Assembly (NCBI RefSeq): GCF_030378205.1
Contig: NZ_CP127385.1
Location: 5,062,001 to 5,126,000 of the forward strand
Direction: 5' to 3'
From: Bradyrhizobium sp. NP1
Lineage (GTDB): Bacteria > Pseudomonadota > Alphaproteobacteria > Rhizobiales > Xanthobacteraceae
Length of the DNA stretch: 64,000 nucleotides
Part shown: positions 32,395 through 41,389 of the stretch, one piece after another
How positions within the stretch are numbered: the first letter of the stretch is position 1
How the letters are laid out: each line of letters begins with the position of its first letter
The notes under the pieces: generated by a model
What the model saw: the letters and a program-made list of their open reading frames with translations, nothing else
The model's database searches: none
Told to the model about the DNA's origin: nothing
Position numbers and translations under genes: made by a program

Positions 32395-33294
32395 CTATTG
32401 CGACGGCGTGGCGGCGCGGCCGCCGGTCGGAACCACCGCTTCCGCGGTCCTGGTCGACTTCGCCACTTGCGTGGGGGCCTCGCTGGCCTTGGCGTCAACG
32501 CGATCCTGCGCCTTCGGCGCCAGCTCGGCCATCGGCACGGCCGTGATACCCGTGTGCGGCAGCACGTCGGCGACCAGCTCGGTCGTCGCCAGGTTGGTGC
32601 GCTGCAATTCCGCGCGCGACAATTCGTGGAGGTCTTCCCATGGCGGCACGCTGAGCGCGAGCGACAGCAATTCGCCTGCCCCGCCCATGTCGAACGTGTA
32701 TCTGGCGAGCCGGCCGATATCGCGCTCCACGATCATCAAATCCTGCGCCGTGTAGCTCGCGGCCTTGGGATCGTCGGCACGGTCGCCCATCCAGATCTGG
32801 TGCACCCGGACATGAGCGGCTTCCGGCACATAGCGCGCCTTGCCCGACAGCAGCAGGAACACGCACATCGACTCGCAATAGGCTTCCGGCATCACGCTGG
32901 TGCGTTCGCCCGGCGCGCCACGCTGCACGCTGATGCCGACCGTGGTCAGCATGCCAAGGTTGCGGAAATGGCGGCCGAGTATGATGGAGTCGTTGACCGA
33001 TCCGCCGCTGGAATCGAGCACCACGGTCGCGCCGTTAAGCTCGCGCCCGCGGGCAAAATCCTCGAAATCCTTCGGGCTGTCCGCCGTCACGACGCCGACC
33101 GCGCTGACCCAGCCGCGGCAATCGGGCTGGCAGGCCACCCAGGAAAACTTCATCGGCAGCTTGCGCTCTTCAAGCGCTGCGCCGGCGTGCGCCGAATTGC
33201 CCAGCGTCGTGACCGCGCCAGGCAATGCGATACAAAGGGCGGCGGCGCCAAGCAGCACCCATCCGCGGAGATCAGGCGACTTCAAGCGTATCAA
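32395..33294 (-). CDS. Exported ClpP/crotonase-fold protein (COG3904-like), paralogue 1
   Basis: An approximately 299-residue protein. A membrane or signal segment (GWVLLGAAALCIALPGAV) leads to a ClpP-like fold with the hydrophobic strand TVVLDSSGGSVNDSI, the GRHFRNLGMLTTVG helix, the Ser-bearing ESMCVFLLLSGKAR segment, and VRVHQIW with its histidine. These match the COG3904 family of exported ClpP-class proteins, whose activity is not established. The start was set at TTG 33294 (GGAAGGA upstream, LIRLKSPDLRG); an ATG at 33366 would extend it. A Pro/Ala/Thr tail follows. Another family member is at 42679-43917. Confidence 0.8.
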   Translation of the reverse strand: MIRLKSPDLRGWVLLGAAALCIALPGAVTTLGNSAHAGAALEERKLPMKFSWVACQPDCRGWVSAVGVVTADSPKDFEDFARGRELNGATVVLDSSGGSVNDSIILGRHFRNLGMLTTVGISVQRGAPGERTSVMPEAYCESMCVFLLLSGKARYVPEAAHVRVHQIWMGDRADDPKAASYTAQDLMIVERDIGRLARYTFDMGGAGELLSLALSVPPWEDLHELSRAELQRTNLATTELVADVLPHTGITAVPMAELAPKAQDRVDAKASEAPTQVAKSTRTAEAVVPTGGRAATPSQ

Positions 33295-33549
33295 GCCAGT
33301 TCCTTCCCCCAAGGCCCCCTTCACGGCGGCGACGGTGATGGAATTTGCCCCATGCCAACGCCACATGATTCTGTCATGGCGGCGTTATGAAGAGGGTAGT
33401 CATGCGGCGCGCGATCGTCCATAGAACCTTTGCTGCACCGCCGATCAAATCATGCATTTTCTTCAGACTGTGGCGCAATTAGCGGCGCCCTGTGAGTTCC
33501 TTGCACTGGAACCCCGCAGAACCACGGCTAAGATCGCGGCTCATTGCTC

Positions 33550-33891
33550 ATGAAGCATTCATTTGTTCACCTGCGCTGCGCCGACTGTGCGAACTCGCTG
33601 GCGCGAGTTCCGCGCAATGCGGGCCGTGTGCTGATCTGGATCTATCGCCATACGCTGTCGCCGCTGGTCGGCTACAACTGCCGCCATCTGCCGACATGCT
33701 CGGTGTATGGCGACGAGGCGATCGAGCGCTTCGGCTTGTGGGCCGGCGGCTGGATGACACTGGCGCGGCTGTTGCGCTGCCATCCGTTCGGCACCTCAGG
33801 GATCGACAATGTGCCGCGCGAACTCTCGCCTCGCGCGCGCTGGTACCTGCCCTGGCGCTACGGCCGCTGGCGCGGCGTCAATCCGGGCTAG
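33550..33891 (+). CDS. yidD: Membrane protein insertion efficiency factor YidD
   Basis: A 113-residue protein with the YidD signature: IWIYRHTLSPLVGYNCRHLPTCSVYGDEAIERFG (from about residue 30) contains the conserved Cys pair, and GTSGIDNVP the typical C-terminal motif, preceded by ARLLRCHPFG. YidD helps insert inner-membrane proteins with YidC, and sits at the membrane surface. It is usually next to rnpA and yidC, which are not here; such isolated copies occur in rhizobia. Start set at ATG 33550 with an in-frame TTG 33544 before it. Confidence 0.92.
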   Translation: MKHSFVHLRCADCANSLARVPRNAGRVLIWIYRHTLSPLVGYNCRHLPTCSVYGDEAIERFGLWAGGWMTLARLLRCHPFGTSGIDNVPRELSPRARWYLPWRYGRWRGVNPG

Positions 33892-34009
33892 GGCACCCCG
33901 CTGGGTCCGTCGGGGTCGCCGCATGGCTCCAAGGCCCCTGACGCATTGCATGGAACCGCAAGCCGCGTCCTCGCGTTGATTTGATGCTTCCCGTTGGGAG
34001 GAAACAACA

Positions 34010-34177
34010 ATGCGCTGGAAAATCAGCCGCCATGGTCACGATCCCAGGCAGGTGGATCTGTTGGCCGTCCTCGCCCTCCTCGTCCTGATCGCGGTCGCCT
34101 ACGACTATTTCACCCGCGATCCGCAGCCGCGCAGCTCGACGTCCTTCGTGGTGCCGAGCCAGCATGTGCGCTGGTGA
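34010..34177 (+). CDS. Small single-pass membrane protein
   Basis: A 55-residue protein starting MRWKISRHGHDPRQVD, followed by one transmembrane segment (LLAVLALLVLIAVAYDYF) and a polar C-terminus ending in QHVRW. GGGAGG lies 8 bases before ATG 34010, a strong ribosome-binding site, and the stop TGA is at 34175-34177. I do not recognise the family. It is separated from yidD by 118 bases and convergent with the serine hydrolase. Confidence 0.7.
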   Translation: MRWKISRHGHDPRQVDLLAVLALLVLIAVAYDYFTRDPQPRSSTSFVVPSQHVRW

Positions 34178-34225
34178 AGACCGGCGGGCCCTTTCGCCTG
34201 TCCGCGGCCCGGCCAAACCGCCTGA

Positions 34226-35545
34226 TCACTGCATCAGATGCCTGGCGAGCGCGTGGAACGCCGGCAGCGTGGTCGGATCGTTGTTGCCGTTGGCCGCCAG
34301 CGGATGCGAGGCGAAGCGCGCGATCACCATCTCGGCCTTGGGATCGATATAGATCGACTGGCCGTGAATGCCGCGCGCCATGAACGCGCCGTGCTCGTTG
34401 TTGGAGACCCACCACATGTCGCGGTAGCTCCAGCCGGGAAGCGTCGCATAGCCGGCCTTCTCGAAATCGGATGTCTTGCCGCCCTTGCGGATGTCGTCGA
34501 CGACAGCCTTCGGCACGATCTGCTGGCCGTTGTAGTTTCCGCCAAGCCGCATCATTTCGCCGAACCGCGCCATGTCGCGCACCGTGAGATTGAGCCCGCC
34601 GCCGGCGAACTCCGTCCCCTCGCTGTCGATCAGCATGTAGGCATCCTGCTCCATACCGAGCTTCTGCCAGATGCGTTCCGACAACAGATCGCCGACCGGC
34701 TGCCCGGACGCGCGCCGGACCAGCCAGCCCAGCACGTCGCTGTTCACGGTCTTGTAGGCGAAGGCCTGTCCATGCTCGCCTTCCTTCTTCAGCGTCTTGA
34801 GGAAGCCGTAGAAGCTGGTCGGGCCCGCATAGCCCGGCGGCCGCGGCAGCACGCCGCCCGCTCGCACATGATCCCAGATCTCCGCCTTGGGATCGGCGTA
34901 GTTCTCTGAATATTTCACGCCGATGGTCATATCCATGACCTGGCGCACGGTGGCATCGCCGTAGGCGGTGTCCTTCAGCTCCGGAATGTAGGTCGAGACG
35001 AGCGCCTTGTCGTCGAGCTTGCCTTCCGCGACCAGCATCGCACCGAGCGTGCCGAAAAACGACTTCGTGACCGACATCGCGATGTGCGTGGCATGCGGGT
35101 TCATCACGCCGAAATAGCGCTCGTAGACGATGCTGCCCTTGTGCAGGACGACGATCGCATCGGTGTAGTTGGCCTGAAGCGAGTCCGCCCAGGTCATGGT
35201 CGTGGTGCGGCCGAGCGGCTGGAAGGTGACGGCGTCGATATCCTCGCGCTCGGCGCGCGGAAGCGGCGCTGCGCCGCCCTCGCCGCGCCAGATGTTGCTC
35301 GACGGCATGAAGCGGCGGAAATTCGCAAACGACCAGCGCGTCTGCGGAAAGCGATGCATCGTGGCGTCGGAGAACAGGATCAGCTTGTCGGGCGGCGGTG
35401 GCGCACCGACCATCCAGCCCATCTTCACGGGATCGGAATCGGCGGCGCTGAGCGGCGGCTGGCCCTGCGCCAGCGTGGTTTCCGCGCCAAGCCCCATCGT
35501 CGCAGCCAGCATGGCAGCTCCTGCCATTGTTGAGCGGGTGGTCAT
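34226..35545 (-). CDS. Exported serine hydrolase, beta-lactamase/class C-like
   Basis: A 439-residue exported protein with signal peptide (MTTRSTMAGAAMLAATMGLG, cut after LAQ). The catalytic S158-V-T-K161 (AMSVTKSFFGTLG) is the SxxK motif of the beta-lactamase/penicillin-binding fold, with FAYKTVNSDVLGW as the YxN element and AHGAFMARGIHGQ near the third motif. It probably hydrolyses an ester or amide rather than a beta-lactam. GGGAGGAGG is upstream of ATG 35545. It is divergent from a LysR regulator and probably controlled by it. Confidence 0.88.
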   Translation of the reverse strand: MTTRSTMAGAAMLAATMGLGAETTLAQGQPPLSAADSDPVKMGWMVGAPPPPDKLILFSDATMHRFPQTRWSFANFRRFMPSSNIWRGEGGAAPLPRAEREDIDAVTFQPLGRTTTMTWADSLQANYTDAIVVLHKGSIVYERYFGVMNPHATHIAMSVTKSFFGTLGAMLVAEGKLDDKALVSTYIPELKDTAYGDATVRQVMDMTIGVKYSENYADPKAEIWDHVRAGGVLPRPPGYAGPTSFYGFLKTLKKEGEHGQAFAYKTVNSDVLGWLVRRASGQPVGDLLSERIWQKLGMEQDAYMLIDSEGTEFAGGGLNLTVRDMARFGEMMRLGGNYNGQQIVPKAVVDDIRKGGKTSDFEKAGYATLPGWSYRDMWWVSNNEHGAFMARGIHGQSIYIDPKAEMVIARFASHPLAANGNNDPTTLPAFHALARHLMQ

Positions 35546-35602
35546 GCGATCGCCTCCTCCCGGATTTGTTGTCTTCGTCCGCGGTAGCGCCGCCGTGCGA
35601 TA

Positions 35603-35622
35603 TATGTCAAATTCATAATATG
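35603..35622. promoter_or_regulatory. Candidate LysR operator between hydrolase and regulator
   Basis: TATG-N7-CATA (35603-35617) fits the T-N11-A rule of LysR boxes, and CATAATATG (35614-35622) overlaps it. Both lie in the 102-base divergent promoter region. Confidence 0.5.
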
Positions 35623-35647
35623 ATTTAAGTGATGAGCATATTTCATC

Positions 35648-36574
35648 ATGCCCACGATCCGGCAGATCCAGATGGTCCGCACGCTCGCCGAGCATCGCCA
35701 CTTCACGCGAGCGGCGAACGCGCTCGGCGTCACCCAGTCGGCGCTGACGAAAAGCCTGCAGGCGCTGGAGGACGAGCTCGGGGTGCGCCTGTTCGACCGT
35801 GGCACCGGCGAGCCGGAGCCGACCCTGTTCGGCGGGATCGTGCTCGACCATGGCCGGACGCTGCTGCGTGACATGTCGGAGCTGGTCCGGGAGATCGACC
35901 TTGCGAAGGGGCTGGAGACCGGAGGCATCACGGTGAGCGCCAGCGTGTTTCCCTCGGAGCTATGGGCGCCGCAGGCGCTCGGGCGCCTTGCGGAAGCTCA
36001 CCCCAGGCTCAATTGCGTGCTGCGCGCCGGCGACGCCAGGCAGGCCGTGGACGATGTCAGCGAAGGTGTCTCCGACGTCGCGATCGCCGACGCGGCGGAA
36101 GCCGAAGGACGCGACAATCTTGACAGCGAGATCCTGGCGACGACGCGCCTTGCCATGTTCTGCAGGCCGGAGCACCCGCTCGCGCGGCGCCGGGTCGTCC
36201 GGCCGAACGACCTTCTCGAATATCCGTTCGCCGGACCGCCGCTGCCTCGCGCGCTGGTTGGTCGCGACCTGCTGAAGCTGGTCAGGACCGCGTTCAGCGT
36301 CGCGCCCGGCGGGCAGCTGGTGCCCCGCCTTTCGGTCGGGAGCTTCTCGGCCATGGCGCGAATGGTCCTGCACAGCAATGCGCTGGGCTGGGCCCCGGAG
36401 GTTCTGCTGGCCGACGACTTCAGGCACGGCGTGTTCAGGCAGCTCAAGACCGACGCGCCGGCCATCGGCGCGACCTTCGCGCTGTTTACCCGACGCAACC
36501 GGACGCCGTCGCCGGCCACGATCGAATTCGTCCAGCTGGTGAAGGCGATGCTGCCGTCGGGCGCGCGGCAATAG
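35648..36574 (+). CDS. LysR-family transcriptional regulator
   Basis: A 308-residue LysR regulator. The N-terminal winged helix (IRQIQMVRTLAEHRHFTRAA, QSALTKSLQALEDELGVRLFDRG) occupies residues about 3-55, and the effector domain starts at GGITVSASVF (about 97). It is transcribed away from the serine hydrolase across 102 bases, the classical arrangement for control of the divergent gene. No further partner in the window. Length and domain order are normal. Confidence 0.9.
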   Translation: MPTIRQIQMVRTLAEHRHFTRAANALGVTQSALTKSLQALEDELGVRLFDRGTGEPEPTLFGGIVLDHGRTLLRDMSELVREIDLAKGLETGGITVSASVFPSELWAPQALGRLAEAHPRLNCVLRAGDARQAVDDVSEGVSDVAIADAAEAEGRDNLDSEILATTRLAMFCRPEHPLARRRVVRPNDLLEYPFAGPPLPRALVGRDLLKLVRTAFSVAPGGQLVPRLSVGSFSAMARMVLHSNALGWAPEVLLADDFRHGVFRQLKTDAPAIGATFALFTRRNRTPSPATIEFVQLVKAMLPSGARQ

Positions 36575-36583
36575 CGCGATCTG

Positions 36584-37798
36584 CTAGCGGAACCAGAGGA
36601 AGCCGCGCGGCCAGAGCTGCTGCCCGATCGGCGCGGGCGGCCGCGGCTTCCTGGGACGCGCGGGGCTCGGCGGCGCCGGCTCGGTCGAGGCGGTGGCATC
36701 GGCAACCGGCTCGTCGGCCGCGGTCCGCACCGAGAGCAGCAGGTTCGACTCGTTGGTGCGCCAGCGATAGCCGATGCCGAAATCTATCGGCTCGGCGCGG
36801 CGGAACAGCTCGGCATAGGATTGCTGGAACTTGCCTGGAAACTTCTCGATCGGACCCGCATAGCGGCCGAACGGGAAGAAGCGCCAGCTCTTCGGATTGT
36901 AATAGGCGAGCGGAATGCCGGAATCGTCCTGGATGATGGTTGCGCTGTTGGCGAGCAGGAAGTTGCGCACCGTGGAAAAATTGCCCGAATGCATCAGATA
37001 GGAGGCGCTCTTGATCAGGCTGTTGCCGGGCGCAAGCGTCGCGCAGAACTTCAGGAAGCCCGACGCCCTCACCCCGGCATTGGAAAGATCGGTCGAGAAA
37101 TAATACAGCGTCCGCTCCACGCGATCGTCGCCGCTGAAGATGATGCGGATGCCCCGCGCGGGATTCCTCCCCGCATTCTCGCTGCCGACATGGACGATGC
37201 CGCTCGCATCCAGCGCGACCGGGGTGACTTCCTTGATGGTCTTGCCCGATCGCGCCAGGAACACGTAGAGGATCGGCAGCGTGCCGCTGATCTGGTCGGC
37301 ATGCAGGTCGACCTTCATCTGCTTGGTGATGAAGAAGCTGAAGCTCAGGATCGAGCCGAGCGACCGCTCGACATTGTAGAGCGCGGCATTGACCGCGGAG
37401 TGCGGCAGCCTCGACAGATCGGGCACGAAGCCCGGCGGCTCGAGCGCGCTCAGCACGTAGGTCGTCGCCTTGCCGTAGAAGGCATCGGCGTAGAGGAAAT
37501 CGGGGCCAGAGAACATGTAGAACATGGTCGGCTTGGGTGCCGCGAGGTTGGCGTCGGCCCAGGTGCGGATCTTCGACACCTGCCGCTGCTCGAGCTGGCT
37601 GAACGCGTTGTCGAAGAATCTGGCGTGGCGCTGCCAGGCCGGGTCGCCGGTCAAGGCGGCAAGCGGCGAGTCCTGCGCGGGGCTCATGCCGGCGAGGAAG
37701 CGCGCGGTGTCATTGGCGGTGACATCGGCCGCGCGCGCCGGCAACGCCAGCGCAACGAGGGTTGCCGCAACAGCCACGAGCTTGGAAAGGATACGCAT
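36584..37798 (-). CDS. Exported protein of unknown function, operon with APC permease
   Basis: A 404-residue exported protein. Signal peptide MRILSKLVAVAATLVALALPARA, mature region starting ADVTANDTARFLAGM. The middle has regular strand/helix patterns (PTMFYMFSGPDFLYADAFYG; VERTLYYFSTDL; LYVFLARSGKTIKEV), and the C-terminal about 40 residues are Pro/Arg-rich. I do not recognise it as a known enzyme. It starts 2 bases after the permease stop, so the two are one transcription unit and may handle the same compound. ATG 37798 gives the signal peptide. Confidence 0.8.
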   Translation of the reverse strand: MRILSKLVAVAATLVALALPARAADVTANDTARFLAGMSPAQDSPLAALTGDPAWQRHARFFDNAFSQLEQRQVSKIRTWADANLAAPKPTMFYMFSGPDFLYADAFYGKATTYVLSALEPPGFVPDLSRLPHSAVNAALYNVERSLGSILSFSFFITKQMKVDLHADQISGTLPILYVFLARSGKTIKEVTPVALDASGIVHVGSENAGRNPARGIRIIFSGDDRVERTLYYFSTDLSNAGVRASGFLKFCATLAPGNSLIKSASYLMHSGNFSTVRNFLLANSATIIQDDSGIPLAYYNPKSWRFFPFGRYAGPIEKFPGKFQQSYAELFRRAEPIDFGIGYRWRTNESNLLLSVRTAADEPVADATASTEPAPPSPARPRKPRPPAPIGQQLWPRGFLWFR

Positions 37799-37800
37799 GT

Positions 37801-39162
37801 CTATTCCCGGCCCGGTGATGCGGGGGCGGCCCGCTTGCGGAAAACGGCGTAGATCAAAAGACCCGAGGTCATGATCAACGCGCCAAACAACGATTGCAAC
37901 GGCCGTTCCGTCAAGAGGTAGTACATCATGAATGCGGTCACGGTGAGGAAGATCAGCGGCGTGACCGGATAACCCCAGGCGCGGTAGGGCCGCGGCAGGT
38001 CGGGCCGCATGATCCGCAGCTTGATGACGCCAGCCACGGTGAAGAAGGAGCAGAACAGCAGCGAGAACTGGATGAAATCCAGCACCGCCTCGAAGCTGCG
38101 GGTGAACAGGAGCAGGCTGGCGACCGCAAGCTGGAACAGGATCGCGTAGGCCGGCGCGCCGTTGGCCGAGCGGCGCGCGAACAGCTTCAGCGCCGGAATG
38201 TCCTCGCCCATCGTCATCGTCACGCGCGGGCCGATCCACATCATGGCGCTGATCGAGGAGATCAGGCCGATGCAGATCATCCCCGCGACGATCCGGCCGC
38301 CGACCTCGCCGAAGATATAACGCCCGGAGATGCTGGCGACATCGAGCTTCCCGGCGAGTTCCGCCATCGGTGCGGTGTGCAGGAACACGGCATTCAGCGC
38401 GACATAGATCACGAGCACGATCAGCGTGCCCGCGAGCAGCGCCCGCGGCAGGTCCTGCTGCGGCGTCTTCATCTCGCCGATGATGTAGGTCGCCGCGTTC
38501 CAGCCCGAGAACGAATACATCACGAAGACGAGGCCGATCGCGAAGGGAGCGCTGACGACGTGGCCGAAATCCGCCGCGACGGGCGCAAAAGACACCGGCT
38601 GCGGCGTGCCGATGACGAAGCCTGCGACCAGGAACGCTGCGATCAGCGCCACCTTCAGGATGGTCGCGAACAGCTGGAAGGTGCCGGAATGCCTGACGCC
38701 GCCAAGCTGCACCAGCGACATCAGCAGGACCACGCCGACCGCGAGCGCCATGGGCGAGGCCGACGGCGCGACCGACTTGCCGTATTCGCCCAAGGCCATC
38801 GCCGCGAGCGCCACCGGAGCGGCAAAGCCGACGGTCGCCGACACCCAGCCGGCGAGGAAGCCGAAGGCCGGATGATAGGCGCGGCTGAGAAAATTGTATT
38901 CACCGCTGGAGCGCGGAAACATCGCGCCGAGCTCGCTGTAGGAAAACACCCCGCACAGCGCGACCAGGCCGCCGACCATCCACAGCAGCAGGATGGAAAA
39001 GCCGGACGGAATGTCCTTCACCTGGAAGCCGAGGCTGGTGAAGACCCCCACCCCCACCATGTCGGCCACCACGATCGCGGTCGCGACGACAAGGGAAACC
39101 CTGGCCGCCCTTCCAGGAAGCTGGCCCGGCCACACCCCGCTTTCCGCCTCTGATGTCGCCAT
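37801..39162 (-). CDS. APC-family amino-acid permease
   Basis: A 453-residue inner-membrane transporter with about twelve hydrophobic segments. The APC-type first helix VVADMVGVGVFTSLGF (about residues 32-47) carries the unwound GVG substrate region. Later segments include FSYSELGAMFPRSSGEYNFLS (helix 2/3 signature) and GEMKTPQQDLPRAL. Amino acids or organic cations are likely substrates. ATG 39162 was preferred; the frame remains open upstream to 39402. The downstream exported protein is translationally close (2-base gap). A 357-base gap lies upstream. Confidence 0.88.
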   Translation of the reverse strand: MATSEAESGVWPGQLPGRAARVSLVVATAIVVADMVGVGVFTSLGFQVKDIPSGFSILLLWMVGGLVALCGVFSYSELGAMFPRSSGEYNFLSRAYHPAFGFLAGWVSATVGFAAPVALAAMALGEYGKSVAPSASPMALAVGVVLLMSLVQLGGVRHSGTFQLFATILKVALIAAFLVAGFVIGTPQPVSFAPVAADFGHVVSAPFAIGLVFVMYSFSGWNAATYIIGEMKTPQQDLPRALLAGTLIVLVIYVALNAVFLHTAPMAELAGKLDVASISGRYIFGEVGGRIVAGMICIGLISSISAMMWIGPRVTMTMGEDIPALKLFARRSANGAPAYAILFQLAVASLLLFTRSFEAVLDFIQFSLLFCSFFTVAGVIKLRIMRPDLPRPYRAWGYPVTPLIFLTVTAFMMYYLLTERPLQSLFGALIMTSGLLIYAVFRKRAAPASPGRE

Positions 39163-39519
39163 GCCGGGTCCGTTCCCCCAAACGCGATGGTGCAGGCGGA
39201 AAAAGCCGACTTCAAGGAGCGTTAGTGGCGGTCGAACTGCCATCGCGAATAAGGTATTTTTATACCTCGATTGCCGGCAATATTGCGGCCGGACTGCTAC
39301 GGCATTGCGAAATCGCTTCGCCGGTCCCACAATCGCGACACGATTGAATGTTCTGCTAAAGCCTTCCGGATGTGGGGAGTTTTTCCGGAAGCTTAACGTC
39401 ACCTACACACCCGCGCGCCAGACTGACGCGTTGCCGGTGGAATTGGGGGGTGGATGGTCGGAGCGGATCCGAAATCCCGAATGCATGGGCGCGTGGGCCC
39501 GGCGCAATCGCCGGCCGCA
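39163..39519. other. Intergenic region of about 360 bases
   Basis: It holds two short hairpins: AGGTATTTTTATACCT near 39251 and CTTCCGG/CCGGAAG arms near 39361-39392 around a GTGGGGAG loop. No gene or RNA class was recognised. Confidence 0.35.
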
Positions 39520-40734
39520 ATGATGCGCGCCTTGCGCTGGCGGAATTTCGCGATCGCCTGCATCGGCCTGCCGCTCACCCTGACGCTCGCGCAATGCGGC
39601 CGCGCACCGGCACCGTCAGCGCTCGCCGCCAATGCGCAGGTGACGAGCGGCGACAGCTTCGAGGACCGCTTCCCGGCGCCGCAATTCCGTGACCGCTTCC
39701 CGTCGTCAGGCGAAAGCCTCGCGCAGCGCCAGCTCGCAGACTTCGCGCCCAAGCGCACCGCAGCCAGCGAGCCCGCGCCCTACCGCGTGGCCTCGCTCGG
39801 GCCGCAGATTCCCTATCAGCGCCCGACGGCGAAGGAAGACCTGACCACGCTGGTCAGCATGAAGACCTCCGCCTTCCCCTATTTCGGCAACAACCCCGCC
39901 TCCGACTCGCCGTTCCTCAACATCTCCAAGGGCGACCGCCGCGGCCATCGCAGCTATAGCGGCCGCGTCTACTGGCAGGACGAGACCTATAACGACAGCC
40001 GCGTGCTGCTGCATGTGCCCGAGCATTTCGACGTGCGGCGGCCCGGCGTAATCGTGGTGTTCTTCCACGGCAACGGCGCGACGCTGGAGCGCGACGTGCG
40101 CGACCGGCAACTGGTGCCGCAGCAGATCTCGGAATCCGGCGTCAACGCGGTGCTGCTCGCGCCGCAACTGGCGGTGGATGCCGCCGACTCCAGCGCCGGC
40201 AAGTTCTGGCAACCCGGCGGCTTCAAGCGCTTCATGGATGAATCGGCGAGCCACCTCGCCCGCCTCTATGGCGATCCAAACTCCGCCAAGGCGTTCGCCA
40301 ACATGCCGATCATCATCGTCGGCTACAGCGGCGGCTTCCTGCCGACGGCCTGGAGCCTGGACGTCGGCGGCATCCCGGACCGGGTGCGCGGCGTGTTCCT
40401 GCTCGATGCCGTCTATGGCGAGCTCGACAAGTTCGCCTCATGGATGGAGCATCACCGCAACGGCTTCTTCGTTGCCTCCTACACCCACTACACCGCGCGG
40501 CGGACCCGCGAGCTGATGGGCATGCTGCGCGAGAAGGGCGTCGGCGTCTCTGAGGACATGGGTGCGCCGTTGAAGCCCGGCGGCGCCGTGTTCGTCGAGA
40601 CCGGCGAAGGCATCACCCATCGCGACTACGTCACGCAGGCCTGGACGCGCAACCCGGTCAAGGAAGTGCTGGTGAAGATGGCGGCGACACCGGCGATGCG
40701 GATCGCCGCCAGTGGGCCCTCAGCCAACCGATAG
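39520..40734 (+). CDS. Exported alpha/beta-hydrolase-like protein
   Basis: A 404-residue protein. The N-terminus (MMRALRWRNFAIACIGLPLTLTLAQC) is a signal segment, possibly a weak lipobox. Strand IVVFFHGNGATLERD contains the HGN oxyanion-type motif, and IIIVGYSGGFLPTA carries the nucleophile elbow (GYSGG), with an Asp in VFLLDAVYG and a candidate catalytic His in GITHRDYV. The long Ser/Asp/Arg-rich stretch before residue 120 is probably disordered. No substrate can be named. The stop TAG precedes a dispersed repeat (40755-40880). Confidence 0.8.
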   Translation: MMRALRWRNFAIACIGLPLTLTLAQCGRAPAPSALAANAQVTSGDSFEDRFPAPQFRDRFPSSGESLAQRQLADFAPKRTAASEPAPYRVASLGPQIPYQRPTAKEDLTTLVSMKTSAFPYFGNNPASDSPFLNISKGDRRGHRSYSGRVYWQDETYNDSRVLLHVPEHFDVRRPGVIVVFFHGNGATLERDVRDRQLVPQQISESGVNAVLLAPQLAVDAADSSAGKFWQPGGFKRFMDESASHLARLYGDPNSAKAFANMPIIIVGYSGGFLPTAWSLDVGGIPDRVRGVFLLDAVYGELDKFASWMEHHRNGFFVASYTHYTARRTRELMGMLREKGVGVSEDMGAPLKPGGAVFVETGEGITHRDYVTQAWTRNPVKEVLVKMAATPAMRIAASGPSANR

Positions 40735-40754
40735 CGGATCAGCTCGCCGCGCCC

Positions 40755-40880
40755 AGAGCGTTTTCGAGCGACGGCCTGCCCCGGACTTGATCCGGGGCGA
40801 CGACCGGTTCGCGTGAAGAAAACGCGTCAAAACAAGAATCGAGAGCATCGGTTCTGAATCCATCAGAGCCCATGCTCTAG
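40755..40880. repeat. Dispersed AGAGC repeat element
   Basis: AGAGCGTTTTCGAGCG ... AGAAAACGCGTCAAAACA ... AGAGCATCGGTTCTGAA ... CATGCTCTAG, with a GCCCCGGACTTGATCCGGGG hairpin inserted in the first half. This repeat type is common between genes in Bradyrhizobium-related genomes. Confidence 0.6.
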
Positions 40881-40891
40881 CGGCCAGCGCA

Positions 40892-41245
40892 TCAGCTCTT
40901 CGGCAGCTTCGGCATGCTCTCGACAAAGCCGTTGAAGCAGCTCAGCCGCTCGTCTTCTTCCTTGGTGAAGCGGCAATCCATCACACCCTTGGCGGCAGGC
41001 GCCTTTGGATTGGGCTTCGGCGGCACGACCGCATCGTAGCAGTTCAGCCGCTCCTTGGTCTGGTCGTCGATGTCGAGGCAGGCCTGCAGCCGGACCGCGA
41101 CCGACTGGCCCTTGCCCGGCTTCTCCGGCGCGCCGCGCGACTTGACCTGCACCAGCGGCTTGCCCCCGACGGTCGGTGGCGGCTTGTCCTGCGCGAAGGC
41201 AGTCGCCGCATAGAGAACCGTCAGGAACGCCAGCACTATTCTCAT
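40892..41245 (-). CDS. Small exported Cys-motif protein
   Basis: A 117-residue exported protein with signal peptide (MRIVLAFLTVLYAATAFA). The mature part has two Cys-containing segments of the same pattern, ACLDIDDQTKERLNCYDAV and DCRFTKEEDERLSCFNGFV, i.e. a repeated C-x(8-13)-R-L-x-C-(Y/F) unit that could form disulfides. Function unknown; some type VI secretion lipoproteins carry a related C-x-x-x-D...RLxCYD sequence, but the context does not support that. ATG 41245 is taken. Confidence 0.75.
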   Translation of the reverse strand: MRIVLAFLTVLYAATAFAQDKPPPTVGGKPLVQVKSRGAPEKPGKGQSVAVRLQACLDIDDQTKERLNCYDAVVPPKPNPKAPAAKGVMDCRFTKEEDERLSCFNGFVESMPKLPKS

Positions 41246-41389
41246 GGCCCGTCACCCTCGTTGTCGTCGGTGGGGCGGCCGCGCCCGGGATCAAGGTCGG
41301 ACCGGCTCGCCTTTCGATGCGGCCTTTTATCCCCGACCCGCTTGCCTTGCCAAGCGCCTGTAGGCCGGAAAAAGCCGGACCCCACCGGC

